A DNA stretch of 64,000 nt. Source: a bacterium (GTDB lineage Bacteria; Bacillota; Bacilli; Lactobacillales; Streptococcaceae). A program made the position numbers and the translations under genes. Positions 27,183 through 35,654 of this stretch are shown here, in pieces. The stretch covers positions 119,745 to 183,744 of the forward strand of contig CAJNBW010000003.1 of NCBI GenBank assembly GCA_905221105.1, given 5' to 3'. Every line of letters starts with the position of its first letter. Position 1 is the stretch's first letter. The notes under the pieces are model-generated. The model made no database searches. It saw nothing but the letters and a program-made list of their open reading frames with translations, and was not told the origin of the DNA.

Positions 27183-27759
27183 TCTTTGCCCTCTCTATAA
27201 ATCTTCTAATCTTTTCCTGATCTTTTTGTCCATCTGTCTCCACTCCGCTCGATACATCGACTGCATAGGGAGTAAAGTGTTGAATTGCTTTTGCTACATT
27301 ATCTTCATTAAGCCCACCTGCGATAAAGAAGGGCTGAGCTAATCCCGTCGTATCCAGTTGGCCCCAATCAAAGGTCTGACCACTCCCAGCCACAGGGGCA
27401 TCAAAGAGTAAATAGTCTGCTTGAGAATTGGGCACATGCCCCTCTTCATCCACCTGTACAGCCTGAATACTGTCACAAGGCAAATCCTCAAACAAATCAT
27501 CTGCCACCTGACTATGAACTTGAACCAAGTCCAAGTCAACTTTTTCAATCGCTTCTAGCAATTCTGCCCGACTTGGTGAAACAAATACACCGACCTTTTT
27601 AACATTAACAGGAATGAGCTTTGCCAGCTCAGCAGCCTCTTCCAAGGTCACCTGTCTCTTACTGGGTGCGAAGACAAAACCGATGTAGGCTGCCCCTGCT
27701 GACACAGCTGTCTCTACCGCTTCTTTGGTCGATAGTCCACAAATCTTAACCTTTGTCAA
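27160..27759 (-). CDS. trpF: Phosphoribosylanthranilate isomerase
   Basis: A 199-residue TIM barrel. The catalytic cysteine is in KICGLS at the N terminus, the general-acid Asp in LLFDAP, and the phosphate motif in [10 protein letters not shown] and DVSSGVE. The start is a TTG at 27759, chosen because GGAG lies seven bases upstream and the catalytic strand begins at residue 2; it overlaps trpC by 14 bases. Confidence 0.93.
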   Translation of the reverse strand: MTKVKICGLSTKEAVETAVSAGAAYIGFVFAPSKRQVTLEEAAELAKLIPVNVKKVGVFVSPSRAELLEAIEKVDLDLVQVHSQVADDLFEDLPCDSIQAVQVDEEGHVPNSQADYLLFDAPVAGSGQTFDWGQLDTTGLAQPFFIAGGLNEDNVAKAIQHFTPYAVDVSSGVETDGQKDQEKIRRFIERAKNGISRTK

Positions 27760-28513
27760 TCTGCAACTCCTTGATTCTCTGGGCCACATCTTCTGCCTGC
27801 ATGAGAGCTGTCCCAACTAAAATTCCGTTAAAGTATGGTGCTACTCGTTCCGCATCCTGCCCTGTGAAAATAGCAGATTCAGAAATGTAATAGCAACCTT
27901 CCTTAAAGTGCTGGGCCAAATCTACACTGGTCTGCAAGTCAACTTCAAAGGTGGTCAAGTTGCGGTTATTGACCCCAATAATCTCAGCACCAAGTTTGTG
28001 GGCCACCTCTAGTTCAGCTAGATTGTGAGTCTCCACCAAAACTTCCAGACCAAGCTCTGTTGCATAGTCGTAAAGTTCCTTGAGGCGTTCTTCTGACAAG
28101 GCAGCCACGATGAGCAAGATGACTGTCGCACCGGCATTGCGGGCGCGGATGATTTGCTTTTCATCGATGATAAAATCCTTGTTCAGAGTCGGAATCTGTA
28201 CCTGACTGGAAATCTCTTTTAGATAATCCAAATGCCCTTTAAAGAAAACTTCATCTGTTAAAACCGAAATCATCACTGCTCCATTTGCTTCATAAGTCTG
28301 GGCCTGTTGCACAATATCCACATCGAGATTGATATCTCCCAGACTAGGGCTAGCTTTCTTGACTTCAGCGATGACCTGTAAACGGTCTTGGTGATTCTTC
28401 AAAAATTCAGCCAAGCGATAGGTCTGGCGCAGGGGCTGGATCTCCTCCAGCTCCATTTGCTCGACTTCACGCGCCTTCTGCTCTAAGATTCGTGCTAAAA
28501 ATTCCTGACTCAT
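27746..28513 (-). CDS. trpC: Indole-3-glycerol phosphate synthase
   Basis: A 255-residue TIM barrel. The catalytic lysine is in [10 protein letters not shown] near residue 50, the second lysine in TLNKDFI, the glutamate in VLVETHN, and the phosphate site in IGVNNRNL and the SESAI segment. It overlaps trpD by four bases (ATGA), so translation is coupled. Confidence 0.95.
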   Translation of the reverse strand: MSQEFLARILEQKAREVEQMELEEIQPLRQTYRLAEFLKNHQDRLQVIAEVKKASPSLGDINLDVDIVQQAQTYEANGAVMISVLTDEVFFKGHLDYLKEISSQVQIPTLNKDFIIDEKQIIRARNAGATVILLIVAALSEERLKELYDYATELGLEVLVETHNLAELEVAHKLGAEIIGVNNRNLTTFEVDLQTSVDLAQHFKEGCYYISESAIFTGQDAERVAPYFNGILVGTALMQAEDVAQRIKELQIDKG

Positions 28514-29514
28514 TTTTGGTACTCCTGTAACAGTCTGAGTTTTTCAAGGGCCTTGCCACTAGCAATCACTTGACGAGCCAAGGCAACCCCATCCTTGATA
28601 TTATCTACCTTACCATTAGCATAGAAACCAAGACCAGCATTTAAAACTGTAGTTTCCAAGAATGGACTTGGTTCGTTTTTCAGAACGCTAAGCAAAATCT
28701 CTGCATTTTCCTGAGCATTCCCTCCACGAATATCTTCGATAGCATAGCGTTCCATTCCCAAATCCTCTGGAGTGAAGCTTGACAAAGTAATTGCGCCATT
28801 TTCAAGAAGTGCAATGTTAGTTGTTCCGTTCAAGCCAGCTTCATCCAATCCTTCTGGTCCAGCAACCACGATGGCGCGTTTACGCCCCATATTTTTCAAA
28901 ACCTGAGCTGTACTTTCTAGCAATTCTGGGCGACTAATACCAAGAAGCTGTGTTTCCAAGGCCATTGGGTGAATCAGGGGACCAGTCAAGTTCATAATCG
29001 TTGGAATTCCCAATTCCAAACGAGCTGGCATGATGTATTTCATGGCTGGGTGCATATTTTTAGCAAAGAGAAAGACGATGCCAGTTTTATCAAAGACCTT
29101 ACCTAGTTCAGCTGGTTTGAGGTCTAGATTGATACCCAAGGCTTCGAGAACATCTGCTGAACCAGATTTAGAAGAAATCGAGCGGTTACCGTGCTTGGCC
29201 ATGTGAACATCCCCACCAGCCAAGACAAAGGCTGCAGTTGTAGAGATGTTAAAGCTGAAAGACTTGTCCCCACCTGTACCACAGTTGTCCATAGCATCAT
29301 GGATTTCAGTTGGAATATGTTGAGCATGCCCTCTCATGACTTGAGCAATGGCTGTGCGCTCTTCAGGTGTTTCCCCCTTCATCTTAAGGGCCAAGAGGAG
29401 AGAAGCAATCTGCGCCTCAGTTACACGCCCAGTTACGATACGCTCAATAACGTCCGTCATTTCCACACCTGATAAATTTTCAAATTTTGCTAATTTTTCA
29501 ATAATCTCTTTCAT
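28510..29514 (-). CDS. trpD: Anthranilate phosphoribosyltransferase
   Basis: A 334-residue enzyme transferring phosphoribosyl from PRPP to anthranilate. The PRPP loop reads [19 protein letters not shown] near residue 78, followed by [21 protein letters not shown]. It is a stand-alone TrpD, not fused to TrpG. It starts ten bases after trpG. Confidence 0.95.
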   Translation of the reverse strand: MKEIIEKLAKFENLSGVEMTDVIERIVTGRVTEAQIASLLLALKMKGETPEERTAIAQVMRGHAQHIPTEIHDAMDNCGTGGDKSFSFNISTTAAFVLAGGDVHMAKHGNRSISSKSGSADVLEALGINLDLKPAELGKVFDKTGIVFLFAKNMHPAMKYIMPARLELGIPTIMNLTGPLIHPMALETQLLGISRPELLESTAQVLKNMGRKRAIVVAGPEGLDEAGLNGTTNIALLENGAITLSSFTPEDLGMERYAIEDIRGGNAQENAEILLSVLKNEPSPFLETTVLNAGLGFYANGKVDNIKDGVALARQVIASGKALEKLRLLQEYQK

Positions 29515-29524
29515 CCTAGTTTCC

Positions 29525-30091
29525 TCACTTTACAACCTTCTCGATAAAATTCCGAATAGAAGACAAGCCGTCAGGCGTTCCGATACTTTCTGGATGGTAC
29601 TGGAAGCCATAAATTGGAAGAGTTTTGTGTTGAATTCCCATAATGGCCTGGTCATCAGTTGAACGAGCTGTCACTTCAAACTCTTCTGGCATTTCTTCAA
29701 TTAAAATACTGTGGTAACGCATGACCGCACGGCCATCCTCGATTCCTTGATACAAAACAGATGGTGCTTCAAAGCTGATATTGCTCTGTTTCCCATGCAT
29801 GACCTTTGGAGCCAAGCCTAGCTTACCACCAAAGACTTCTGCTATAGCTTGGTGGCCCAAACAAATTCCTAGAATCGGTTTCTTGCCGGCAAAATCACGA
29901 ATCATGTCTTCCATCTTTCCCGCATCAACTGGCCAACCAGGACCAGGAGAAAAGACCAGACCATCTGCTTTTTCAGCTTCTTCATACAGCTTGGGATCAT
30001 CATTTCTCAAGACTTGCACTTCTGCAAAATTCCCAATGTATTGCGCCAAGTTATAGGTAAAAGAATCATAGTTGTCAATCAATAAAATCAT
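29525..30091 (-). CDS. trpG: Anthranilate synthase component II (glutamine amidotransferase)
   Basis: A 188-residue class I amidotransferase delivering ammonia to TrpE. The oxyanion motif SPGPGWP, the nucleophile GICLGHQAI (Cys near residue 79) and the His-Glu pair in QYHPESIGT are intact. It overlaps trpE by four bases. A role in folate synthesis (pabA) is also possible for such proteins. Confidence 0.94.
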   Translation of the reverse strand: MILLIDNYDSFTYNLAQYIGNFAEVQVLRNDDPKLYEEAEKADGLVFSPGPGWPVDAGKMEDMIRDFAGKKPILGICLGHQAIAEVFGGKLGLAPKVMHGKQSNISFEAPSVLYQGIEDGRAVMRYHSILIEEMPEEFEVTARSTDDQAIMGIQHKTLPIYGFQYHPESIGTPDGLSSIRNFIEKVVK

Positions 30092-31449
30092 GGTCTTAGT
30101 TCTCCAATTCTAGTCATAGATTTAGCCTTGTTAATGGTTTCTTGGTATTCGTTTTTTGCGATAGAGTCGTAGACAATCCCTGCCCCAGCCTGCACATAGG
30201 CTGTTTGATTTTTGAGAATCATAGTTCGGATGGCAATGGCGAAATCCATATCACCCGTTGCAGACAAGTAACCGATTGCTCCTGCGTATACGCCACGTTT
30301 TTCTGTTTCCAATTCATAGATGCGTCTCATGGCCCTAATCTTTGGTGCTCCTGAAACTGTTCCAGCTGGAAGTGTTGATTTCAAGGCATCCATGGCAGTG
30401 AGTTCTGGAAGCAAACGCCCTTTCACCACGCTGGTCAAATGCATGACATAGCGGAAGAGCTCCACTTCCATATACTTGGTGACTTGGACACTTGCCGTTT
30501 CAGAGATTCGGCCGATATCATTGCGTCCCAAGTCTACCAACATCCGATGTTCTGCTGTTTCCTTCTCATCAGACAGGAGGTCTGTCGCCAAAGCCTTGTC
30601 TTCTTCATCCGTAGCCCCTCTTGGTCGTGTACCGGCAATCGGATTGGTTGTCACGATGCCATTTTTAACAGAAACCAAACTTTCAGGACTGGCACCGATG
30701 ATTTGATAATCCCCAAAGTCATAGAAATAGAGGTAATTAGATGGATTTGTCACGCGAAGATTTCTGTAGAAGTCAAATGGATTTCCAGTAACCTCTGCTG
30801 AGAAACGCTGGCTGAGTACACATTGGAACATATCCCCGTTACGAATCAAGTCACGAGCTGTTTCCACCATTTCTTCAAACTTCTGAGGAGCAATATGCGG
30901 TTTGAAGTCCAGCGGAGATAAATCCAAGTCTTCAAATTCATTTGGAGCAGGAATGCGTAATTCCTCAAGCACTTGATTCAAGGCTTTTTCCAAATCTTCT
31001 TGACTACGATTGCTATAAAGAGCATCCTCGATAACATGGATTTTTTCCTTCTTGTGGTCAAAAACCATGTAGCTCTCATAGACAAAGAAATGCATGTCTG
31101 GCGTCCCAATTGTATCTTCAGGGATTTGACCGATTTCTTCATAAAGAGAAATCATATCGTAACCGACAAAACCAATGGCTCCCCCACCAAAAGGTAGGTC
31201 TGAATCGTGCTGGCTCTTATGAGTCACTTCATAAAGAAAATCCAAAGGATCCCGATCAATCACTTGACCATTTTGATAAAGAACTCCATTTTCAAACTTA
31301 ATCTCAAAAACTGGATTATAAGCTAGGATAGAAAAACGAGCTGTTTCCTTGTCTCTCGGAATACTTTCTAAGATAACCTTGTGTTGCCCCTTTAGGCGCA
31401 TATAAGCCAAGATTGGTGATAAGACATCTCCATGAATGATTCGTTCCAT
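30088..31449 (-). CDS. trpE: Anthranilate synthase component I
   Basis: A 453-residue chorismate-using enzyme, first of the pathway. The tryptophan feedback site is suggested by the N-terminal LESIPR and the GGAIGFVGYD segment, and the catalytic region carries GASPESLV, NPIAGTRPRG, DLGRNDIGR and AGAGIVYDS. It is the first structural gene of trpEGDCFBA; a T-box leader lies 350-590 bases upstream, with an unusual hairpin-rich gap between. Confidence 0.95.
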   Translation of the reverse strand: MERIIHGDVLSPILAYMRLKGQHKVILESIPRDKETARFSILAYNPVFEIKFENGVLYQNGQVIDRDPLDFLYEVTHKSQHDSDLPFGGGAIGFVGYDMISLYEEIGQIPEDTIGTPDMHFFVYESYMVFDHKKEKIHVIEDALYSNRSQEDLEKALNQVLEELRIPAPNEFEDLDLSPLDFKPHIAPQKFEEMVETARDLIRNGDMFQCVLSQRFSAEVTGNPFDFYRNLRVTNPSNYLYFYDFGDYQIIGASPESLVSVKNGIVTTNPIAGTRPRGATDEEDKALATDLLSDEKETAEHRMLVDLGRNDIGRISETASVQVTKYMEVELFRYVMHLTSVVKGRLLPELTAMDALKSTLPAGTVSGAPKIRAMRRIYELETEKRGVYAGAIGYLSATGDMDFAIAIRTMILKNQTAYVQAGAGIVYDSIAKNEYQETINKAKSMTRIGELRP

Positions 31450-31525
31450 TGTAATTTCCCTTTCAGTTTCTTATTTTTAATTTTTTGTCTTTTTTCTATT
31501 TCCCTTAAATAGTGCGGACGGAAGG

Positions 31526-31683
31526 TAAAATTATCCAGTGGATGATTTTAGAAAACCATGAAATGAAAGACCTAATTTTTGAGCTCCTCGCTCATTCATT
31601 TCTAGGCTCAGGCTAAAATAGTTCCCCGAACTATTTTACTCTCAAAAATTCCGTTCTAGAGAAGCATCTTTGCTTCTCTAGAA
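31526..31683. repeat. Cluster of perfect inverted repeats between T-box and trpE
   Basis: This gene-free stretch holds several near-perfect or perfect hairpins: 31526-31550 (TAAAATTATCC / GGATGATTTTA), an outer 10-bp stem 31574-31583 with 31641-31650 (AATTTTTGAG / CTCAAAAATT) that encloses an 11-bp hairpin at 31614-31638, and a 12-bp hairpin at 31654-31683 (TTCTAGAGAAGC / GCTTCTCTAGAA). No reading frame or known repeat family is recognised. It could be a small mobile repeat or part of the trp leader. Confidence 0.6.
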
Positions 31684-31799
31684 TACCACTATGGCGGGAA
31701 ATAGCGGTTTAATGCTCACTTCGTTCGCAAATATTTTATAGAAATCTATCTAGTGATGAAGCATAATTTAAAACTGATAGCCATATCTACGATAAATAT

Positions 31800-32036
31800 A
31801 TAAAAATCCCCACGCAAAATAACTTGCGTGAGGACGAAATTCGCGGTGCCACCTCAATTATAGGATTTCTCCTATCTCTCATTCCTGTCTCAGAAAGCTC
31901 CTGTAACAGGCTGTGCGATAAAGGGCACTCCCTTGAGAATTATGTTTTCTTCTCTCGTTTCAGATGGACCCAACCTTACAGCTTTCTCTGCTTGTTTCCA
32001 GCAACCACAAGCTCTCTGTGAGAGAAAGGACTGTAA
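31800..32036 (-). promoter_or_regulatory. T-box leader (tryptophan) of the trp operon
   Basis: On the minus strand the leader contains the T-box core AGGTGGCACCGCG (31842-31854) followed by a terminator hairpin (TCACGCAAG...CTTGCGT type, 31802-31836) with a T run. Upstream is a large stem I region with GGTTGCTGGAAACAAGC. A TGG codon at 31972-31970 is a candidate tryptophan specifier. Uncharged tRNA-Trp would favour read-through. The specifier is proposed from comparison with the second leader, not from a full fold. Confidence 0.85.
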
Positions 32037-32048
32037 TTTTTCCATCTA

Positions 32049-33227
32049 TTATTTTTTAGCTTCTAGGTAGTCTGCAATCGCAGCTACGTCCTTGTCTCCA
32101 CGACCAGAGACATTGATGATGATAATGTCATCCTTACTTAGTTTCGGTGCACGTTTAACCGCTTCTGCGATGGCGTGCGAACTTTCAATCGCTGGGATAA
32201 TTCCTTCAGTCTTGCTGAGAAGGAGCAGGGCTTGAACAGCTTCTTCGTCTGTCGCTGCTACATATTCCACGCGACCTGAATCTTTGAAGTAGGCGTGTTC
32301 TGGACCAACCCCTGGATAGTCCAAACCAGCTGAGATAGAGTAAACTGGAGCCAGCTCTCCGTCTTCCTTAAAGACTGCATAGGTCTTCATACCGTCGACA
32401 ATTCCGATACTACCTTTTGTCATAGTAGCTGCGTGCTTGTCTGTATCAAGTCCATGACCAGCAGCTTCGACCCCAACCAATTTGACTTCTTCATCAGCCA
32501 CATACTGTGAAAAAGCACCGATAGCATTGGAACCACCACCTACACAGGCAATAACGTAATCTGGTAAACGACCTTCTTTTTCTAAGATTTGACGACGAGA
32601 TTCTTCACTGATGACTTTTTGGAACTCATGAACAATTGTAGGATAAGGATGAGGGCCTACAGCAGATCCCAAAACGTAGAAGGCTTCAAGGTCATTCATC
32701 CATGCTCCAAAGGCTGCATCAACCGCATCCTTAAGGGTACGAGTTCCAGTTTCAACTGCGTGAACAGTTGCTCCCATCATCTCCATGCGGAAAACATTGA
32801 GACGTTGACGCTCCACATCTTCTGCACCCATGTAGACATCACATGCCATACCAAACTTGGCTGCAGCCGCTGCTGTCGCAACACCGTGTTGACCAGCTCC
32901 TGTTTCTGCAATCACTCGTTTTTTGCCCATACGTTTGGCAAGAAGGATTTGTCCTAAAACGTTGTTGAGCTTGTGAGAACCTAGGTGGTTAAGGTCTTCG
33001 CGCTTGAGATAAATCTTAGCGCCACCTAAGTGATCTGTCAGACTTTCCGCAAAATAGAGCGGTGTTTCGCGACCTGAATAGTCCTTCAAGTAATGACGAA
33101 ATTCTGCCAAAAACTCTGGATCATCCTTGTATTTGTCAAAAGTCACTTCCAACTCATCCAATAAAGCCTGAATCGGCTCCGGTACAAAACTACCACCAAA
33201 TTGTCCAAAATAACCTTTAGTTGTCAT
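32049..33227 (-). CDS. trpB: Second tryptophan synthase beta chain, stand-alone
   Basis: A 392-residue PLP enzyme clearly homologous to the operonic TrpB (shared [28 protein letters not shown]) but diverged, e.g. HLGSHKLNN in place of HTGAHKINN around the PLP lysine. No trpA follows; it lies upstream of trpE behind its own T-box leader. It is of the usual TrpB1 length, not the longer TrpB2 type. It may work without TrpA on free indole, or be a backup for the complex. Acquisition by transfer or ancient duplication cannot be told apart here. Confidence 0.92.
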   Translation of the reverse strand: MTTKGYFGQFGGSFVPEPIQALLDELEVTFDKYKDDPEFLAEFRHYLKDYSGRETPLYFAESLTDHLGGAKIYLKREDLNHLGSHKLNNVLGQILLAKRMGKKRVIAETGAGQHGVATAAAAAKFGMACDVYMGAEDVERQRLNVFRMEMMGATVHAVETGTRTLKDAVDAAFGAWMNDLEAFYVLGSAVGPHPYPTIVHEFQKVISEESRRQILEKEGRLPDYVIACVGGGSNAIGAFSQYVADEEVKLVGVEAAGHGLDTDKHAATMTKGSIGIVDGMKTYAVFKEDGELAPVYSISAGLDYPGVGPEHAYFKDSGRVEYVAATDEEAVQALLLLSKTEGIIPAIESSHAIAEAVKRAPKLSKDDIIIINVSGRGDKDVAAIADYLEAKK

Positions 33228-33261
33228 AAAAATTTTCCTCTTTCAGTATTGATTTCAAGAT

Positions 33262-33517
33262 ATGAAAAAAGCCCACACACAGATTGAATTCTGTGTGAGG
33301 GCGTTGGTAACGCGGTGCCACCTCAATTATAAAGGGACTATTCCCCTTTACATCTCTACCTTGTCTAACAACAAGTTGCACTGTAAGGTGTGCGCACCGA
33401 ATTTTCATTGTTTCAAATTCATTTTTAAAATCAGCCCACTTTCACTACTTCCAACCACCTGTTCACAATCACCACAGGCTCCCTGAAGATCAAAAATAGT
33501 TACTTTTCTGATTTGTT
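33262..33517 (-). promoter_or_regulatory. T-box leader (tryptophan) of the stand-alone trpB
   Basis: The T-box core AGGTGGCACCGCG is at 33311-33323 (minus strand) and is followed by a terminator hairpin GCCCTCACACAG...CTGTGTGTGGGC with a T run at 33265-33302. A TGG at 33438-33436, followed by G as in the other leader, is a candidate specifier. Antisense reading frames here are not genes. Confidence 0.88.
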
Positions 33518-33523
33518 GAACTT

Positions 33524-33552
33524 ATTTTAATACTTTGTTTTTTCTTTGTCAA
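33524..33552 (-). promoter_or_regulatory. Promoter of the trpB T-box transcript
   Basis: Minus-strand TTGACA (33552-33547), 17-base spacer, TAAAAT (33529-33524). Predicted start near 33517. This may drive trpB and, by read-through of the second T-box, the whole trp cluster. Confidence 0.75.
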
Positions 33553-33559
33553 GACTTTT

Positions 33560-34789
33560 TTACGATTTTTTTGATAAAGTTAGCACTTTTTCAGAAACTG
33601 TTTTGAAAGTCTCAATGATATAGTCCACTTCTTCATCGCTTAATTTAGTATGAAGTGGAAGCGTAATTTCGTTTTCAAAGAAGGCATAGGCCTTAGGATA
33701 ATTCGCCATATCAAAGCCAAGATTCTTATAGGCTGTCAAGAGAGGAAGTGGTTTGTAATGTACGTTACTTGCAATTCCTGCTTTGGCCAACTCTTGGATG
33801 ATGAGGTTGCGTTCTTCTAAGCTTGCCCCTTCTACATGGGTGATGTAGAGATGGCGTGAAGATTCGACAGTATCGGTCTTGTGTGCCAATGGACGAATGC
33901 GAAAACCTGCAAAACCACGATCATAGCGGTCCACGATGTCCTTACGACGTTGTAGTAAACCAGGATAACGGTCCAATTGTACCAAACCAAGTGACGCCAT
34001 GATATCGGTCATATTGCACTTGTAGGCTGGTGTGACGATATCGTATTCCCATGAACCCAGTTGCATCTTAGCAAGAGCATCCTTAGTTTGACCATGAAGG
34101 GAAAGGATTTGGAATTCCTTGTACATTTCTTCGTCATCAATCGCTGGATTAGCCTTCCAAGTCGCACTTCCACCCTCTGCAGTTGTAAAGTTCTTAACAG
34201 CATGGAATGAGAAGGAAGTAAAGTCAGCTATAGAACCAGCTGGTTGCCCTTTATAAGTTGATCCCAAAGCATGGGCACTATCAGAAACAATCACAATACG
34301 GTTAAAGGCTTTTTGCCACTTGCTTGCAGCAGTAAAGAGGTCACGCTTTTTCTCCACAACTTGGAACAAACGGTCATAGTCGCACACAATTCCCGCAAGC
34401 TCAACAGGAATAATGACCTTAGTCTTTTCAGTGATAGCTTGCTCCAGCAAGTCATAGTCCATTTCAAAAGTATCTGCTTGGATATCCACCATGACAGGGG
34501 TCGCTCCCACGTGAGTGATAACACTACATGAAGCTGTATAGGTCATGGCTGGAACGATGACTTCATCACCAGGACCCACTTCCAAGACGCGCAAAATCAA
34601 CTCAAGAGCGGCAGTTGCAGAGTTGAGGCAGACAGTCTTAGGTGTCTGTGTGTATTGAGACAAGCGACGCTCTAACTCTTTTGTCTTAGGACCAGTTGTA
34701 ATCCAACCAGAACGAAGGGTGTCCGCAACTTCAGCAATTTCAGCTTCGGTGATATCGGGTGGTGAAAATGGAATATTGTAATTTGGCAT
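33560..34789 (-). CDS. DegT/DnrJ/EryC1-type sugar aminotransferase
   Basis: A 409-residue PLP aminotransferase of nucleotide sugars. The PLP lysine is in SFHAVKNFTTAEGG near residue 205, with VSDSAHALGSTYKG binding the cofactor. The ATG at 34789 has AAAGGAG. Together with the next gene it matches the pneumococcal pair proposed to make UDP-AATGal and to load it on lipid in teichoic acid synthesis (TIGR4 SP_1837/SP_1838 neighbourhood, from memory). The match rests on gene order and family. Confidence 0.88.
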   Translation of the reverse strand: MPNYNIPFSPPDITEAEIAEVADTLRSGWITTGPKTKELERRLSQYTQTPKTVCLNSATAALELILRVLEVGPGDEVIVPAMTYTASCSVITHVGATPVMVDIQADTFEMDYDLLEQAITEKTKVIIPVELAGIVCDYDRLFQVVEKKRDLFTAASKWQKAFNRIVIVSDSAHALGSTYKGQPAGSIADFTSFSFHAVKNFTTAEGGSATWKANPAIDDEEMYKEFQILSLHGQTKDALAKMQLGSWEYDIVTPAYKCNMTDIMASLGLVQLDRYPGLLQRRKDIVDRYDRGFAGFRIRPLAHKTDTVESSRHLYITHVEGASLEERNLIIQELAKAGIASNVHYKPLPLLTAYKNLGFDMANYPKAYAFFENEITLPLHTKLSDEEVDYIIETFKTVSEKVLTLSKKS

Positions 34790-34831
34790 TGATTTGCTCC
34801 TTTTGTCTGTACTCATTTTCTCATGACTACT

Positions 34832-35524
34832 TTATTTTAGCACTTCAAACACGGTTTGAAACATGATTTTGATGTCTCCAAGGAAACTAAATTCTCGGAG
34901 ATAGGTGAGGTTATAGCGCATCTTTTCAGGAAGAACATGCTCTACATAGGCTTGGTCAACTGACAGGCCTTTTTCGGTCATTTGACTGATAATAGTGTCC
35001 TCATCCTTGTAGTTGATACTGGCCGGAGAGGTAATTCCTGCCGGTAAAAGCAAGGTCGCCATCATTTCAGAGCTATACTGTTCTGTATAACGTGGCACCT
35101 CAGGTCTTGTCCCAACAAAGGACATCTCGCCTCTAAGGACATTAACCAACTGAGGCAGTTCGTCCAAACGCACACGACGGATGAAATTGCCAACCTTAGT
35201 AATGCGACTATCATTAGCTGAAGTCACCAGACTACCTTTTTTATCCGCATCCGTAACCATAGTACGGAACTTCCAAATCTTGAAAGTACGGTTGTACTGG
35301 GTCACGCGCTCTTGCTTATAAATGACGGGTCCCTTGCTATCCAACTTGATCCAAATGCTCAAGATCAGAAAGACTGGGGAAGTCAGAATTAGCAAGACCA
35401 AGGCCAGAACCCAGTCCAAGCAACGCTTGAAAATCAGCGAACCCTTCCTTTTAGAGACAAGCTGGTAGTAAGACTCAACCTCGCTTGATTTCATTTCCAC
35501 GGGCAAGTCTTCCCATTTCAGCAT
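34832..35524 (-). CDS. Bacterial sugar transferase (initiating phosphoglycosyl transferase)
   Basis: A 230-residue monotopic phosphoglycosyltransferase (WcaJ/PglC type). One membrane-embedded helix near residues 35-60 is followed by KFRTMVTDAD and the catalytic-region VRLDELPQLVNVLRGEMSFVG and GTRPEVP. It would transfer a sugar phosphate to undecaprenyl phosphate; the adjacent aminotransferase suggests the amino sugar AATGal, the first residue of the teichoic acid repeat. It starts 35 bases from a gene-free boundary and precedes the aminotransferase in the transcript. Confidence 0.88.
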   Translation of the reverse strand: MLKWEDLPVEMKSSEVESYYQLVSKRKGSLIFKRCLDWVLALVLLILTSPVFLILSIWIKLDSKGPVIYKQERVTQYNRTFKIWKFRTMVTDADKKGSLVTSANDSRITKVGNFIRRVRLDELPQLVNVLRGEMSFVGTRPEVPRYTEQYSSEMMATLLLPAGITSPASINYKDEDTIISQMTEKGLSVDQAYVEHVLPEKMRYNLTYLREFSFLGDIKIMFQTVFEVLK

Positions 35525-35631
35525 GCTGTTTCTCCTTTGTTTTTATTATACTATTTGTCAACATTTTTCATTATACCACAAAATGGAAAAGGCGGTGAAA
35601 GAAATCTGTAATTTGACGGATTTCCTTCTTG

Positions 35632-35654
35632 TACTCAATGAAAATCAAAGAGTA
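35632..35654 (-). repeat. Minimal BOX-like terminal remnant
   Basis: TACTCAATGAAAATCAAAGAGTA joins the first bases of a BOX boxC end directly to a GAGTA end, with the whole interior missing. It abuts the stop codon of the ABC exporter gene. It looks like an internally deleted BOX, or the small unit from which one grew. Confidence 0.55.

Noticed and set aside
31824..32021. Plus-strand frame of 65 codons
   Set aside because: It lies antisense to the T-box leader and has no ribosome site or recognisable product.
33262..33486. Plus-strand frame of 74 codons and an antisense one at 33217-33408
   Set aside because: Both are within the second T-box leader and its terminator; structure of the RNA explains the sequence.
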